From an archaeon (GTDB taxonomy: Archaea > Thermoproteota > Nitrososphaeria > Nitrososphaerales > UBA183): a DNA stretch of 64,000 bases. The stretch is taken from contig JAKASI010000001.1 in the NCBI GenBank assembly GCA_021828185.1, positions 372,001 to 436,000 of the forward strand, read 5' to 3'. Made by a program: the position numbers and the translations under genes. Positions 31,621-40,926 of the stretch are shown here, in pieces (the stretch's first letter is position 1; every line of letters begins with the position of its first letter). The notes beneath the pieces are model-generated. The model saw only the letters and a program-made list of their open reading frames with translations. It made no database searches and had not been told where the DNA came from.

Positions 31621-33096
31621 ATGTCCGCCAAGCAGGACTACGACGTGGTGATAGCAGGGGGAGGGATGGCAGGCCTCATCACGGCCGCCTCGATCGGCTT
31701 CAACTCCAAAGGAAGGGCCCGCGTCCTGGTGGTGGACAGAAACAGGGAAAGCGAGCCGGGGAGGAAGACCAACAACGGATGGACCTGCGGGGACGCTACC
31801 AGCAAGCGGTCGCTCGACTATCTGGCAGACCACATAGGGATCAGGTACGGCGCCCCGGAGCTGGAGCACCCTGTCAAGGGGGTCTACGTCTATTCGCCTG
31901 ATAGGAAGACCAAGGTCCTGTTCGAGGGGGAAGGGTACCTCTTCAACAGGAAAGTCCTGCCGAGAAGGCAGGTCGCCGACGCGAAGAAGTACGGGACCGA
32001 GTTCATGTACGGCGCGACGGCAGAGCGGCTCCTCTCCGAAGACGGCCGGATCACCGGGGTCACAGGCAGAAGGTCGGACGGCTCGGCGTTCAGCGTGGCC
32101 GCAAGGATGGTCATCGATGCGACGGGCTCGTCTTCCACGCTCCGCAGATTCATGCCGATTCCGTCCAAGATCGAGAAGGAGATTGACCCCGACGACGTCG
32201 TCGGGACGGGGAGGTACATCCTCGACTTCGAGCCTTCCGGGGACCAGCCCGAGTTCTTCTCGCCCGACTACTGCATCATCCACCTTGACCAGTTCATCGC
32301 CCCGGCGGGGTACGCCTGGGTCTTCCCCAAGGGGAAGAAGAAGGTCAACATCGGCCTGGGGGTCTCGCATTCGGGGCTCGCAAGAAGGAACAGGCGGTTC
32401 GGGCTCAACGACAACCTGCAGAGCCTGATCGACAAGTACCTGGCAGACAACCCGGTGATCAAGGGCTACTCCCAGCCCTCAGACGACGCCAACTCCGGGA
32501 ACACCAAGGGGAACTGGCAGGTCCCGGTCAGGAGGCACAACGACTGCATGGTGGCCAACGGCTTCGCCGTTGTGGGGGACGCGGCCTGGATGCCCCGCCC
32601 GATCGACGCGGGCGGCATCAGCCCTTCGATCTACGGAGGCACCATCCTCGGCGAGGTCGTGGCCGAAGCCCTCGAGGCAGGTGACACAGGCGAGGCCCAA
32701 CTCTGGAAGTACAACGTGGAGTACATGAACACCCACGGCTACCCCATGGCGAGCTTCGAGGTCCTCAGGCGGTACCTGCAGACCGTGACCAACGACCAGA
32801 TTAACTACGGCATGAAGCACTTCCTGTCCGAGGAGGACGTCAACGCCATAACGGAGCGCAAGCACCCGGAGTTCAACCAGGCGCGCTTCATGAACCCGTC
32901 GATGTGGCTCCGGGTCCTGAGGCAGCTCTCCCTTGCCAGGGGGCTGAGGTACACGGTCAAGAAGAGCGCGGCCCTGGTGGCGATAAACCTCGACTACCCC
33001 CGGTCTCCAGAAAGGTTCTCCGCCTGGCAGAAACGCCTTGGAAAGGAGCTTGCCGAGACCGTCGACAAGTTCAAACCCCTGGACGTCTCGAACTAG
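31621..33096 (+). CDS. Geranylgeranyl reductase family flavoprotein
   Basis: A 491-residue FAD enzyme, probably the main reductase that saturates archaeol lipid chains. It has VVIAGGGMAGLITAAS (FAD pyrophosphate), a short redox-type NGWTCGDATSK segment, VIDATGSSSTLRR, and FAVVGDAAWMPRPIDAGGIS with the conserved GD and downstream FAD contacts. The C-terminal 120 residues are helical. TATATAGTATTTT at 31590-31602 is about 25 bases before ATG 31621, a good leaderless promoter. A metallopeptidase-like gene follows after 30 bases in the same direction. Confidence 0.87.
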   Translation: MSAKQDYDVVIAGGGMAGLITAASIGFNSKGRARVLVVDRNRESEPGRKTNNGWTCGDATSKRSLDYLADHIGIRYGAPELEHPVKGVYVYSPDRKTKVLFEGEGYLFNRKVLPRRQVADAKKYGTEFMYGATAERLLSEDGRITGVTGRRSDGSAFSVAARMVIDATGSSSTLRRFMPIPSKIEKEIDPDDVVGTGRYILDFEPSGDQPEFFSPDYCIIHLDQFIAPAGYAWVFPKGKKKVNIGLGVSHSGLARRNRRFGLNDNLQSLIDKYLADNPVIKGYSQPSDDANSGNTKGNWQVPVRRHNDCMVANGFAVVGDAAWMPRPIDAGGISPSIYGGTILGEVVAEALEAGDTGEAQLWKYNVEYMNTHGYPMASFEVLRRYLQTVTNDQINYGMKHFLSEEDVNAITERKHPEFNQARFMNPSMWLRVLRQLSLARGLRYTVKKSAALVAINLDYPRSPERFSAWQKRLGKELAETVDKFKPLDVSN

Positions 33097-33126
33097 ATAA
33101 TAACAGGCCCTGAGACGCAGTAGGGT

Positions 33127-34788
33127 ATGCAGACAGACCCTTTCGATACTCAGGTCATGGACCTTGTGAAGGAAATCAACCCCTCGGGCGCCTACCTGAT
33201 GGGTTTCAACGAGTACGCTGGGATGCTCTTCATCGCGTCAAAGGAGAACGTCGAAGCCGCGCTCTCGAGGGTCAGGAACCTGAGGGTCAACGCCCGGACC
33301 GAGCTTCAGCGAAAGGTCCTCGACAGCCTGGAGACCGCCCTGCTCTTCGACGAGCCCCAACCCGTCCTGGACGACATCGTGGGCACCGTGTTCGCGCTCC
33401 TTGCCAAGGAGGGGGTAAATGACCGGCACATGATGTCGCTCTTCGAGTATGCGGGCAAGGGTATCCAGGCGTCCAGAGCAAGGTATGAAGGGAGGGAGAT
33501 CCCGGTACCGGTCAAGGCGCTCACCCTCTACAGGCTGGACGGGGTCCTCGAGATCCTCGACACGGTGAAGGCCCAGACGAAGAGCCAGGAGGTCAAAGAC
33601 GCAGCCGACGCCCTCAAGGTGCAGGTCTCGGACTACGTGAAGCTGTTCGAGCTAGATGGCTGGGGGAAAGGGGAGTTCCCCAACGCCGAGAGGATATTCG
33701 CGGAGAGGGGGTTCGACCTCAGGAGGCAGGGGTTCTATCTCAGGGCGCTCTCGAAGGGGTTCGACTATTCCGAGACCCCTGAGCAGCTTGAGGAGAGGGC
33801 CATCGGCTGGATCGACGATGAGCTCCCGAGGTTCAAGAAGGCGACGGAGAAGCTCGCCAGGAAGTTCGGGTGCACCCCTACCCCCGAGGAGGTCGAAAAG
33901 AAGATCAACGAGAAAGACAACATAGACCCCAAGAAGCTGGTCGGCATAACCCTGGGCATCAGACGGGTAGTCCAGAGGCTGGTCAACGAGGACGTGAGCG
34001 GGGTGAACCCGAGATACAGGACCACGCTAATCGAGACGCCGTCCTACCTCACAGGGACCATCCCCACGGGGGCCGCGCAGTTCTTCGACACTTTCACGAA
34101 GAAGCCGTTCCAGTACTTCTTCCAGACCACGGACCCAAAGAGGGACCCTGACAAGTCGGTGGCCGCGCTTCTTGGCCTCCTGGTCCACGAGGAGTACGGG
34201 CACTGCCTACACCACTCTAACAGCGCCATGCAGTTCGTCAGGAAGCTGTCACCGGTCCAGCTCCTGGGCAGCCTCCCGACAGGAGCGCCGATCACCGAGG
34301 GGCTCTCGTTCAACAGGGAGATCGAGTTCCTCGAAGTCTCGAAGGGGCTAGAGACCAAGAAGAGGCTGACCAGGACCGAGAAGGACTACGTCAGGCTGCT
34401 GGAGAAGCACGGCGGGCTGAAGGAGTTCAACCTCGAACTCGAATTCATGATCATGCGGATGCGGATAATCAGGTTCCTCCGCGTGGTCGGGGACGTCCGC
34501 ATCAACACTGGCAAGCAGGGTCTCATCGAGTTCGTCGACTGGGCCCACGGGCGCACGGGAATCCCGAGGAGCAGCGTCTATTTCCAGCTCTTCCCTGCCC
34601 ACGAGGGGATATTCCCCGGGTACGCGACTTCATACGCTGTCTGCGGGCAGAAGATCAGAGCAATCGAGAAGAAGATCAAAGACCCAAAGAAGAGGGTCAA
34701 GTTCTCGACCTATCTCTGCAGCATCGGGTTCCCTCCCATGAGCATCTACATGCGGATGCTGAAAGAGCACGCAGCGAAGTTGAAGTAG
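33127..34788 (+). CDS. Putative zinc metallopeptidase (HExxH, DUF885-like)
   Basis: A 553-residue, mostly helical protein with LLVHEEYGHCLHH at about residue 355. This is a clear HExxH zinc motif within a long-helix context, and a downstream Glu in TEGLSFNREIEFLE may be the third ligand. That layout recalls gluzincins of the M3/M32/DUF885 type, which cleave peptides inside a deep channel. There is no signal peptide or membrane helix. It follows the lipid reductase gene by 30 bases and precedes a flavin-binding PPOX protein by 14, so the three may be co-transcribed. The substrate is unknown. Confidence 0.7.
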   Translation: MQTDPFDTQVMDLVKEINPSGAYLMGFNEYAGMLFIASKENVEAALSRVRNLRVNARTELQRKVLDSLETALLFDEPQPVLDDIVGTVFALLAKEGVNDRHMMSLFEYAGKGIQASRARYEGREIPVPVKALTLYRLDGVLEILDTVKAQTKSQEVKDAADALKVQVSDYVKLFELDGWGKGEFPNAERIFAERGFDLRRQGFYLRALSKGFDYSETPEQLEERAIGWIDDELPRFKKATEKLARKFGCTPTPEEVEKKINEKDNIDPKKLVGITLGIRRVVQRLVNEDVSGVNPRYRTTLIETPSYLTGTIPTGAAQFFDTFTKKPFQYFFQTTDPKRDPDKSVAALLGLLVHEEYGHCLHHSNSAMQFVRKLSPVQLLGSLPTGAPITEGLSFNREIEFLEVSKGLETKKRLTRTEKDYVRLLEKHGGLKEFNLELEFMIMRMRIIRFLRVVGDVRINTGKQGLIEFVDWAHGRTGIPRSSVYFQLFPAHEGIFPGYATSYAVCGQKIRAIEKKIKDPKKRVKFSTYLCSIGFPPMSIYMRMLKEHAAKLK

Positions 34789-34802
34789 GGGAGGGGAGCC
34801 CA

Positions 34803-35207
34803 GTGGCCATGCCCAAGTTCACTCCGAAGGCCGAAGAGTTCCTCAAGGGAAAGCACTTCGGGAAGCTGGCCACCGTCCGGAAGGATGGCTCTCCGCACGT
34901 CACCCCCATCTGGTATATGCTCGAGAGCGGCAGACTGTTCGTCAACACGACGACGGGCCGGGTAAAGTATCACAACATCAGACGGGACCCCAGGGTCTCC
35001 TTCTTGGTCGACGACGGGTATCCCTATGTCATGGTCGAAGGCAGGGCCAGGATAGCCGAGGAGCGCGACGCCAAGAAGGACATTGAGACCCTGGCCGTCA
35101 GGTACACCGGGGAAGAGGCAGGGAGAAAGGCGGCGAAGGAGCGCTACTGGAAGGACCCGCGGGTCTCGATAGAGATAGTCCCAGAGAAGATAGTCGTCGG
35201 CCTGTGA
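34803..35207 (+). CDS. PPOX-class (pyridoxamine 5'-phosphate oxidase-like) flavin/F420 protein
   Basis: A 134-residue split-barrel protein. GKLATVRKDGSPHVTPIWYM is the family's first two strands, and GRVKYHNIRRDPRVSFLVDD carries the basic residues that bind cofactor phosphate. PYVMVEGRARI follows. Such short archaeal proteins usually bind FMN or coenzyme F420 and reduce unknown substrates. GTG 34803 is used, with GAGGGGAG upstream; ATG 34809 is equally possible. It converges on a TetR-type regulator gene three bases away. A paralogue lies at 50773-51150. Confidence 0.85.
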   Translation: MAMPKFTPKAEEFLKGKHFGKLATVRKDGSPHVTPIWYMLESGRLFVNTTTGRVKYHNIRRDPRVSFLVDDGYPYVMVEGRARIAEERDAKKDIETLAVRYTGEEAGRKAAKERYWKDPRVSIEIVPEKIVVGL

Positions 35208-35210
35208 CGG

Positions 35211-35819
35211 CTACGCCATCGCCCTGAAGAAGAACTCTGTCACAAACCGCCGATAGGCTTCTTTGTCAGAGCCCCTCGCGAAGTGAATCCGCTCGAAGAT
35301 GTCTCGGTTGAGCATGCCGAGCAGGCAATCCGCGGCCAGGGCAGGGTCTGACTTCCTGAAGACTCCCTTCGTCATGGCGTTTGCGATCAGCCCCACGGCG
35401 ACCTCCTTTGTCTTCTCGAGGTCTTCGAACACCATCTGGGCGCTGTGCTTGTCCAGAGTCGCGGAGTCTCTCATATAGAGACCTATGTCGAAGGTGTGCT
35501 CCGGGAAGGAAGACAGATAGGCCGAGATGAAGTTCTCGAGCCCCTTCTTGGGGTCCTTGGTCTTGGAGACCGATGACAGCTTCTGTATGAAGTCCGTCAT
35601 CGTTATCCTTTTGCGTGCCACTGCGTCGAAGAGCCCCTTCTTGCTCCCGAAGTAGTAGTAAATGACGGGCGCAGTTGTTCCTGTCTCCTTGCAGATGTCT
35701 CTCACAGAGACGTTTGCGAATCCCTTTTCGGCGAACATCCCCGACGCCACCTGTAGAATCTTCTCTGCTGTCGCGTGCGTCTCCTCTGTCTGCATCCTCT
35801 CCGAAACCGCCTGCATCAT
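35211..35819 (-). CDS. TetR/AcrR family transcriptional regulator
   Basis: A 202-residue regulator. The N-terminal TetR domain is clear: AEKILQVASGMFAEKGFANV, then VRDICKETGTTAPVIYYYFG and SKKGLFDAV. The C-terminal ligand-binding domain is all-helical and diverged. Such proteins usually repress transporter or lipid metabolism genes until a small ligand binds. The gene ends next to the PPOX gene and starts opposite a 176-base stretch that separates it from the thermosome gene. Its target cannot be told from the context. Start ATG 35819 is preceded by TTAAAT at very short distance. Confidence 0.88.
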   Translation of the reverse strand: MMQAVSERMQTEETHATAEKILQVASGMFAEKGFANVSVRDICKETGTTAPVIYYYFGSKKGLFDAVARKRITMTDFIQKLSSVSKTKDPKKGLENFISAYLSSFPEHTFDIGLYMRDSATLDKHSAQMVFEDLEKTKEVAVGLIANAMTKGVFRKSDPALAADCLLGMLNRDIFERIHFARGSDKEAYRRFVTEFFFRAMA

Positions 35820-35995
35820 ATTTAATGATTGAAGGGGCCTCTCAGACCTGCTGGCCAGGGGTGTCGGCGGGGGCCCGGGCCTCCGTCAGCCTGTTCCATC
35901 GACGAATCCGCGAGGGCCCGACCGGCCCCGATGAGGTCCTGCCCAGCTCACGCTGGGACAAGACGAGACGCGGACGTCAGTGCTCCCTACCCTGT

Positions 35996-37678
35996 CTAGT
36001 CGAACTCGCCGCCGCCCTCGCCGCCCATCCCGCCGGGCCCTCCTGCCCCCCCTGGCGGACCTGCAGGCGCCTTCGACTTGCCCGCGGCGATGACGTCATC
36101 GATTCTCAGGATCATCGATGCAGCCTCGGTGGCCGACCTGATAATCTGGACCTTCACGGCCAGGGGCTCGAAGACCTGGCGCTGGAACATGTCCTTGACC
36201 TTGCCGTCGGCGGCCTCGATGCCGAACCACTTCCCGTTCTCCGTGGCATGCTTCGCCCGTAACTCCACCTGAGCGTCTATGGGGTCCATGCCGGCGTTGA
36301 GGGCCAGCGCGATGGGGATCGACTCCAGAGCCTCGGCGAACTTCTGGGCGGCCAGCTGTTCCCTCCCAGAGAGCTTGTCGGCCCACTTCAGCACCTGCGC
36401 GGCTGCCTCCGCTTCGGCGGCCCCTCCGCCTGCGACGATGGCGGGCTTCTCGATGACATCCTTGGTCACCATCAGAGCGTCGTGAAGGGCCCTCTCGGCC
36501 TCGTCGACGATCCTCTGGGTCCCTCCCCTGACCAGGATCGTCACGGCCTTGGGGTTCTTGCACCCTTCGACGAAGACCCACTTGTCCTCCTCGACCTTCC
36601 TCTCCTCGACGTGGGCTGCATACCCCAGGTCCGACGGCGAAAGGTCTTCGAAGTTGTTGACCACCCGGGCACCTGTGGCCTTCGCCAGCTTGGTCATGTC
36701 GGACTCCTTGGCCCTCCTGACCGCCAGGATCCCTGCCTTGGCCATGTAGTGCTGGGCGATGTCGTCGATCCCCTTCTGGCAGACGACCACGTTGGCTCCC
36801 ACTTCCACTACCTTGTCTACCATCCCCTTCAGCATCTTCGTCTCCTCGTCCAGGAACTTCTTCATCATGGACGGGTCGTTGATGTTGAGTTTCGCGTCGA
36901 ATTCGGTCTTCTCGATCTCGAAGGGGGCGCTGACGAGGGCGATCTTCGCCTTCTCTGTCACCTTCGGCATCCCCGAATGCACAACCTCCTTGTCCAGGAC
37001 GATCCCCTGGATCAGCTTGGTGTCCTTCAGAGAGCCTCCGGGCTTCTTCTCCACTTTGACGTTGTCGATGTCGACCCTGAACCCGCTGTCCTCCTTCTCA
37101 GCGATTGCCAGATTGGCATCAACCACCAGATTGGCCAACTCCTCCGCCTCCTTGAAGACGAGCTTCGTCTGCATGCTGGTCTTCGCGACCTTCCTGAGCC
37201 AGTCCTTGTCTTCGGGGGTCACCGTCTCCGCCACGCCCTCAAGGGCCTCAATCGCCTTCCTCGACGCCTTCGAGTAGCCGTCGACGATCACGGTCGGATG
37301 AACGTCCTTGTCGAGGAGCTCCTCTGCCTTCTCCAGAAGGGCGCCCGCGAGTACCACGGCTGAGGTGGTCCCGTCCCCCACTTCGTTGTCGGTAGTCTTC
37401 GACACCTCGACGAGCATCTTGGCTGCGGGGTGCTGGACGTCGATCTCCTTCAGCATCGTCGCCCCGTCGTTCGTGATGGTGACGTCGCCGAGAGAGTCGA
37501 CCAACATCTTGTCCATGCCCCGCGGGCCGATGGAACTCTTGACGATCTCCGAGATCAGCTTCGCGGCGGCTATGTTGTTCCTCTGGGCCTCCTTGCCCCT
37601 GCTCTGGCTCGACCCTTCCTTAAGAATCAGGACGGGCTGTCCGGACGAAGTTACGGCTGGAATTGCGGTTGCAGACAC
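35996..37678 (-). CDS. thsA: Thermosome subunit (group II chaperonin)
   Basis: A 560-residue group II chaperonin. It has [20 protein letters not shown] and [20 protein letters not shown] in the equatorial domain, and [16 protein letters not shown] as the ATPase loop with its catalytic Asp. The apical domain has [12 protein letters not shown]. The C-terminus ends in a Gly/Met-rich tail ([18 protein letters not shown]), as in other thermosomes. It forms a double-ring cage that folds proteins with ATP. The start is GTG 37678. It stands alone with its own promoter region of about 100 bases. The symbol suffix is arbitrary because other subunits are not visible. Confidence 0.96.
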   Translation of the reverse strand: MSATAIPAVTSSGQPVLILKEGSSQSRGKEAQRNNIAAAKLISEIVKSSIGPRGMDKMLVDSLGDVTITNDGATMLKEIDVQHPAAKMLVEVSKTTDNEVGDGTTSAVVLAGALLEKAEELLDKDVHPTVIVDGYSKASRKAIEALEGVAETVTPEDKDWLRKVAKTSMQTKLVFKEAEELANLVVDANLAIAEKEDSGFRVDIDNVKVEKKPGGSLKDTKLIQGIVLDKEVVHSGMPKVTEKAKIALVSAPFEIEKTEFDAKLNINDPSMMKKFLDEETKMLKGMVDKVVEVGANVVVCQKGIDDIAQHYMAKAGILAVRRAKESDMTKLAKATGARVVNNFEDLSPSDLGYAAHVEERKVEEDKWVFVEGCKNPKAVTILVRGGTQRIVDEAERALHDALMVTKDVIEKPAIVAGGGAAEAEAAAQVLKWADKLSGREQLAAQKFAEALESIPIALALNAGMDPIDAQVELRAKHATENGKWFGIEAADGKVKDMFQRQVFEPLAVKVQIIRSATEAASMILRIDDVIAAGKSKAPAGPPGGAGGPGGMGGEGGGEFD

Positions 37679-37778
37679 ATTACTTCACTAGGTGGTATAC
37701 AACCAATTGGGGTATATTAGCATTACGCGACTTGCGTGCTTCCAGCGGGCAGACCCAGTACCGCCCCGGCTCGCCTGT

Positions 37779-38096
37779 CTAACCCTTCCTGCCACCCTTG
37801 GTCTTCGCACGCCCTGTCAGCATCTTCTCGATGGCTTCTGCGAGCTCCAGGTCCCATTCCGTTACCCCTCCCTCCGAGTGAGTCTGCACCGAGAGGGTGA
37901 CCGCCGTATACCTGACGTGGATGTCAGGATGGTGCTCCTCCGTCTCTGCCACCCTGGCGACCTTGCCGATGAAAGCTATGCCTTCCATGAAAGTCGTGAA
38001 TTCGAAGGTCTTCTCGATGAATGCCCCTTTGTGCCTCCATCCCTTCAAGGGCCTCAATCGCGTAGATATCTCCGGGTCGCTGAGCAGCCTCGGCAC
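37779..38096 (-). CDS. Pterin-4a-carbinolamine dehydratase
   Basis: A 105-residue protein with the PCD signature EHHPDIHVRYTAVTLSVQTH followed by an Asp nine residues on; H55, H56 and H73 are the catalytic set. It dehydrates 4a-hydroxy-tetrahydropterin formed by aromatic amino acid hydroxylases, and in some organisms has an unrelated regulatory role. GTG 38096 is preferred over an upstream ATG because TTAAAG is placed for it, GGGAGG lies four bases before it, and VPRLLSDPEI is a normal PCD beginning. No hydroxylase gene is in the window. Confidence 0.9.
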   Translation of the reverse strand: MPRLLSDPEISTRLRPLKGWRHKGAFIEKTFEFTTFMEGIAFIGKVARVAETEEHHPDIHVRYTAVTLSVQTHSEGGVTEWDLELAEAIEKMLTGRAKTKGGRKG

Positions 38097-38170
38097 GCCC
38101 TCCCGCTGGTGAGCCTTCGCTTTAATTTTAGCGAACTGGCAACGCATCTTGACCAGTTGCATTAACGAAC

Positions 38171-38518
38171 ATGGCCGGGAGACTGGTTCGGTCAATGCAA
38201 GACAAGAAGCTTGTCCGCGCCGTCGCCGACTCCTTGACCAGGCTGAACGGGGTCAAGGACCAGGTCGCATCGAGCGTGGACTCCGGGTCTGTCTCGCGTC
38301 AGGTGAAGAACCTCTCCAACCCGGCTTCCCCGAGTTCCACTCTGAAGAAGGTCGGCTTCGCGCTGATTGTCGGGACCCCGGACCCCGTCACTGCGGTCCC
38401 CGGGGTGGCGCTCCTCGCGGCGTCGGTCGCGGCAAAGCGCAGGGAGCCGACCAAGCTCGACGACCTCGCAGCCGAAACCAGGAAAATTCTTCGCGACATC
38501 GAAAGCCTGAGGCTTTAA
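38171..38518 (+). CDS. Conserved-looking hypothetical protein, 115 aa
   Basis: A basic, Ser-rich N-terminal half is followed by a hydrophobic stretch (VGFALIVGTPDPVTAVPGVA LLAASVA when read across), which could be one membrane-associated hairpin, and a charged amphipathic C-terminal helix. I do not know its family. It is the first of three small co-directional genes (38171-39177) with gaps of 28 and 1 bases, and it is divergent from the PCD gene. Codon use is typical for the window, so it is probably a real gene. Confidence 0.65.
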   Translation: MAGRLVRSMQDKKLVRAVADSLTRLNGVKDQVASSVDSGSVSRQVKNLSNPASPSSTLKKVGFALIVGTPDPVTAVPGVALLAASVAAKRREPTKLDDLAAETRKILRDIESLRL

Positions 38519-38546
38519 TTATCCGGGCGGACCGTCCACCTACTCG

Positions 38547-38843
38547 ATGGAGCTGAAACCATCAAAGGGGCTCAGGGTCCGCGTCAACGCACGCCGGGAA
38601 GCCATCTTCGGCGACGAGTCCGTCTCGGTCCAGCAGGTCGCCATTGGGAACGGCGCCAACCTCGGTGTGATGACCGGGCGCACGCTCATCGGATTCTGTG
38701 AAGTAGAGATGCAGAAACTCGACGGGCGCATCCACTGGTACCCTGTCGAAGAACTGACAGGCGAGCACGGGGAGAAGATCGTAGAAGAAGAGATACCGGT
38801 CGAGCTCAACGAGGACGAGGGTCCCGAAGGGGAGCTAGACTAG
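38547..38843 (+). CDS. Hypothetical protein, 98 aa, acidic tail
   Basis: A 98-residue soluble protein with a predicted beta-rich core (GLRVRVNARREAIFGDESVS, then QQVAIGNGANLGVMTGRTLI) and a C-terminal acidic tail that ends in EDEGPEGELD. No known motif is seen. It lies one base ahead of the next small gene and probably shares its transcript. The acidic end could be a protein-protein contact. Function unknown. Confidence 0.7.
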   Translation: MELKPSKGLRVRVNARREAIFGDESVSVQQVAIGNGANLGVMTGRTLIGFCEVEMQKLDGRIHWYPVEELTGEHGEKIVEEEIPVELNEDEGPEGELD

Positions 38844-38844
38844 C

Positions 38845-39177
38845 GTGGCTTCGGCCGGCGCGGCCGAGCTAGTCTTCGTGGTCGACGTTTCGGCTCTCAC
38901 GGCGAAGGGGTTCGTCGGATCAACGGAATACGAAGGGAAGAAGATAGACTTTGATTTTGACGATGCGAATGCGGGGGTCTTCGTGAACTCGGAGATGGCC
39001 GGGAGGCTCCATGTGAAGAAGGGTTCTCGCGTGCTAGTTGTCATTGAAGATGACGACAACCAGGTCGCCCAGACTGCGGTGGCCTCGGTGGGGAAGTCGC
39101 TCCGCATTTCGGACGCGAAGGTCTACTACGCCGTCGGGAGGGAAGGCGGGGCGGTGATCCGGGTCCGAAAGGGCTAG
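38845..39177 (+). CDS. Hypothetical protein, 110 aa
   Basis: A 110-residue soluble protein with alternating beta-strands: VVDVSALTAKGFVGSTEYEG, then SRVLVVIEDDDNQVAQTAVA. It ends in basic residues (VIRVRKG). The composition resembles a small beta-barrel, but I do not recognise the family. GTG 38845 follows the stop of the previous gene by a single base, so the two are translationally linked. Confidence 0.7.
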   Translation: MASAGAAELVFVVDVSALTAKGFVGSTEYEGKKIDFDFDDANAGVFVNSEMAGRLHVKKGSRVLVVIEDDDNQVAQTAVASVGKSLRISDAKVYYAVGREGGAVIRVRKG

Positions 39178-39187
39178 CCGCCGGCCG

Positions 39188-39553
39188 CTATCTCGTCATG
39201 GCGCGGCGGAACACCGGGACAGCGATCGCGGTCATGACGGCCCCGAACGCTACGATGACAGTCAGCTCCGATGTTATGTCGGGTATCGAAGCTCCCAGTA
39301 CCATCACCTTCCTCAGCGCATCCGTTGCGTAGGTCAAGGGGAGCACCTTGGAGATGTCCTGCATGTACCACGGCATCTGCTGGATTGAGAAGAACACGCC
39401 GCTCAGGAACATCATCGGGAACATGAGCGTGGTCATCAGCATGGTCGCAGTCTGCTGGTCGCTCGTGAACGAGGTCAGCACGATACCCAGCCCGACGAAG
39501 CTGAATACGCCGAGCAGCAGCAGACCGAATACGAGGAGGATGTTCCCCTGCAC
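39188..39553 (-). pseudogene. C-terminal remnant of an ABC-2 type transporter permease
   Basis: About 121 residues that match only the last three membrane helices of ABC-2 permeases. TMLMTTLMFPMMFLSGVFFS is followed by IQQMPWYMQDISKVLPLTYA and TDALRKVMVLGA, the typical membrane re-entrant and external loop order; the intact homologue at 54093-55211 has the same segments at its end. The N-terminal 200-250 residues are missing. Directly upstream is a 14-codon piece of the partner ATPase gene. A deletion therefore seems to have removed most of both genes. Confidence 0.75.
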
Positions 39554-39555
39554 CG

Positions 39556-39600
39556 TTACCCCGCCCCGAATCTCTTCCTTAGGTTCTCAACCACGATCAT
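39556..39600 (-). pseudogene. Start of a deleted ABC transporter ATPase gene
   Basis: ATG 39600 opens MIVVENLRKRFGAG and then a stop. This is the classic beginning of an ABC ATPase, but the Walker A and everything after are gone, and the sequence passes straight into the permease remnant. Its position directly after the PadR regulator gene matches the common padR-ATPase-permease operon. The junction near 39553-39560 is the likely deletion point. Confidence 0.6.
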
Positions 39601-39666
39601 TGGCTGGCCGCCGGCGGCTCGTTGTTCCGCGACAAGGGAAGTCACACTCACAGTCTCTCCTCCCTG

Positions 39667-40284
39667 CTATGCCCCTCCGGACATCTCCTTCTTTGGCCGG
39701 CCCTTCGCGCCGATCTGCTCGATCAGCTGGGTCGCCCTGCCGAGCTCTCTTTCGAGATTCAACTTGTACTGGCGGAGTACGAAGAGTCTGTCTTCATCGC
39801 CCAGCCCGCCCTTCTCAGATTCGACGACTTCACGCACCAGTCCTGTCTGCACCTCGAAGGAGTTCAGGACGAATCTGACGAGGTCGTCTGGCTCCATTAG
39901 GTCGAGAAAGAGCGAGCTCATGGTCCGAAGGCGCTGGCTTGACGACCCCATCGCCCTCTTGGCTTCGGTCACGCTCCGTCGCCCCGCCGGGGTTATCTCA
40001 TAGAGGACCTGTGCAGGGGCGTCCGCTGTTTTCTTTCGGGCCGCGATGTACCCCTCCCTCGCCAGCTTCCTGAGCACGGGGTAGACGGCGCCGGGGCCTG
40101 GACGCCAGGCCCCCTCTGTCTTGAATTCGACCTCTCTCATGAGATCATACCCTCGCATCGGTTTCCTGGCTATGCTCAACAGGGCATAGAAGTGGAGGAG
40201 TCCCCTGGGGGCGACGTGGGAATGGAAATGACCGATGTCCGGAGCGCCACCGGACCCGAGGGAAGACTGTCTTTTCGTTGGCAT
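39667..40284 (-). CDS. PadR-family transcriptional regulator
   Basis: A 205-residue PadR protein. The winged helix is evident in LLHFYALLSIARKPMRGYDL and RPGPGAVYPVLRKLAREGYI, followed by VLYEITPAGRR. The C-terminal half is a long helical dimerisation domain. PadR proteins commonly repress adjacent ABC or drug exporter genes. Here the adjacent transporter is reduced to two remnants, so the regulator may be left without its original target. TATA-like AT-rich sequence at 40305-40325 precedes ATG 40284. Confidence 0.88.
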   Translation of the reverse strand: MPTKRQSSLGSGGAPDIGHFHSHVAPRGLLHFYALLSIARKPMRGYDLMREVEFKTEGAWRPGPGAVYPVLRKLAREGYIAARKKTADAPAQVLYEITPAGRRSVTEAKRAMGSSSQRLRTMSSLFLDLMEPDDLVRFVLNSFEVQTGLVREVVESEKGGLGDEDRLFVLRQYKLNLERELGRATQLIEQIGAKGRPKKEMSGGA

Positions 40285-40392
40285 GAGAGCCCGCGACCAT
40301 GGTAGTTATTTAAAATACATCCCTAACTATATCGTCTGCGATAGCCCGTCGAGGGGAAGATTTACTAGCACGGGTCCTCCTAAGGAGGAGCC

Positions 40393-40890
40393 TTGGCAAG
40401 CCGCGTCCGTGTTGGAGACCCAGCGCCTGACTTCACTCTGCGTTCTCAGACAGGTGATGAGGTGAACCTCAGGAAGGTGCTCGAGAGTTCCGAGGTCGTC
40501 CTCTACTTCTACCCGAAAGACAATACTCCGGGGTGCACCACCGAGGCGAAGGCCTTCAGGGACCGCTACGAAGCTTTCAGGGACATGGGAGCTGAAGTAC
40601 TCGGTGTGAGTTCTGACTCGGTTGGGTCGCACCGAGACTTCGCCGCGAATTGCGGCCTTCCTTTCACAATTCTGAGCGACGAGGGGGGGAGAGTGCGGAA
40701 GCTCTACGGCGTCCCGTCAACCATGGGGCTCATTCCAGGGCGGGTGACCTACGTGATTGACACGAAAGGGGTTGTGAGGCACGTCTTCAACTCGCAGATG
40801 GACCCAGCCAAGCACGTCGAAGAAGCGATGAAGGTCATGGAAGCCATCAGAAAGGAGAGAGCCGCTTCAAGTCTCCCGGGCGCTGCGTGA
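40393..40890 (+). CDS. Peroxiredoxin (Bcp/PrxQ family)
   Basis: A 165-residue thiol peroxidase. The active-site stretch YFYPKDNTPGCTTEAKAFRD has the peroxidatic Cys. PrxQ enzymes often have a resolving Cys five residues later; here that position is Lys. The only other Cys is in FAANCGLPF, so it may act as a 1-Cys type or use that residue. The enzyme reduces hydrogen peroxide and organic peroxides. TTG 40393 has a strong Shine-Dalgarno (AAGGAGGAG). It fits an aerobic lifestyle together with the heme and complex I genes. Confidence 0.92.
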   Translation: MASRVRVGDPAPDFTLRSQTGDEVNLRKVLESSEVVLYFYPKDNTPGCTTEAKAFRDRYEAFRDMGAEVLGVSSDSVGSHRDFAANCGLPFTILSDEGGRVRKLYGVPSTMGLIPGRVTYVIDTKGVVRHVFNSQMDPAKHVEEAMKVMEAIRKERAASSLPGAA

Positions 40891-40926
40891 CTGGGCCTGG
40901 ACCTGTTCCTTGTCTGGTACTTCATA

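Noticed and set aside
36100..36108. A further CGATTCTCA copy resembling the shared promoter element
   Set aside because: It lies inside the thermosome coding sequence, with no TTAAAT box at the set distance.
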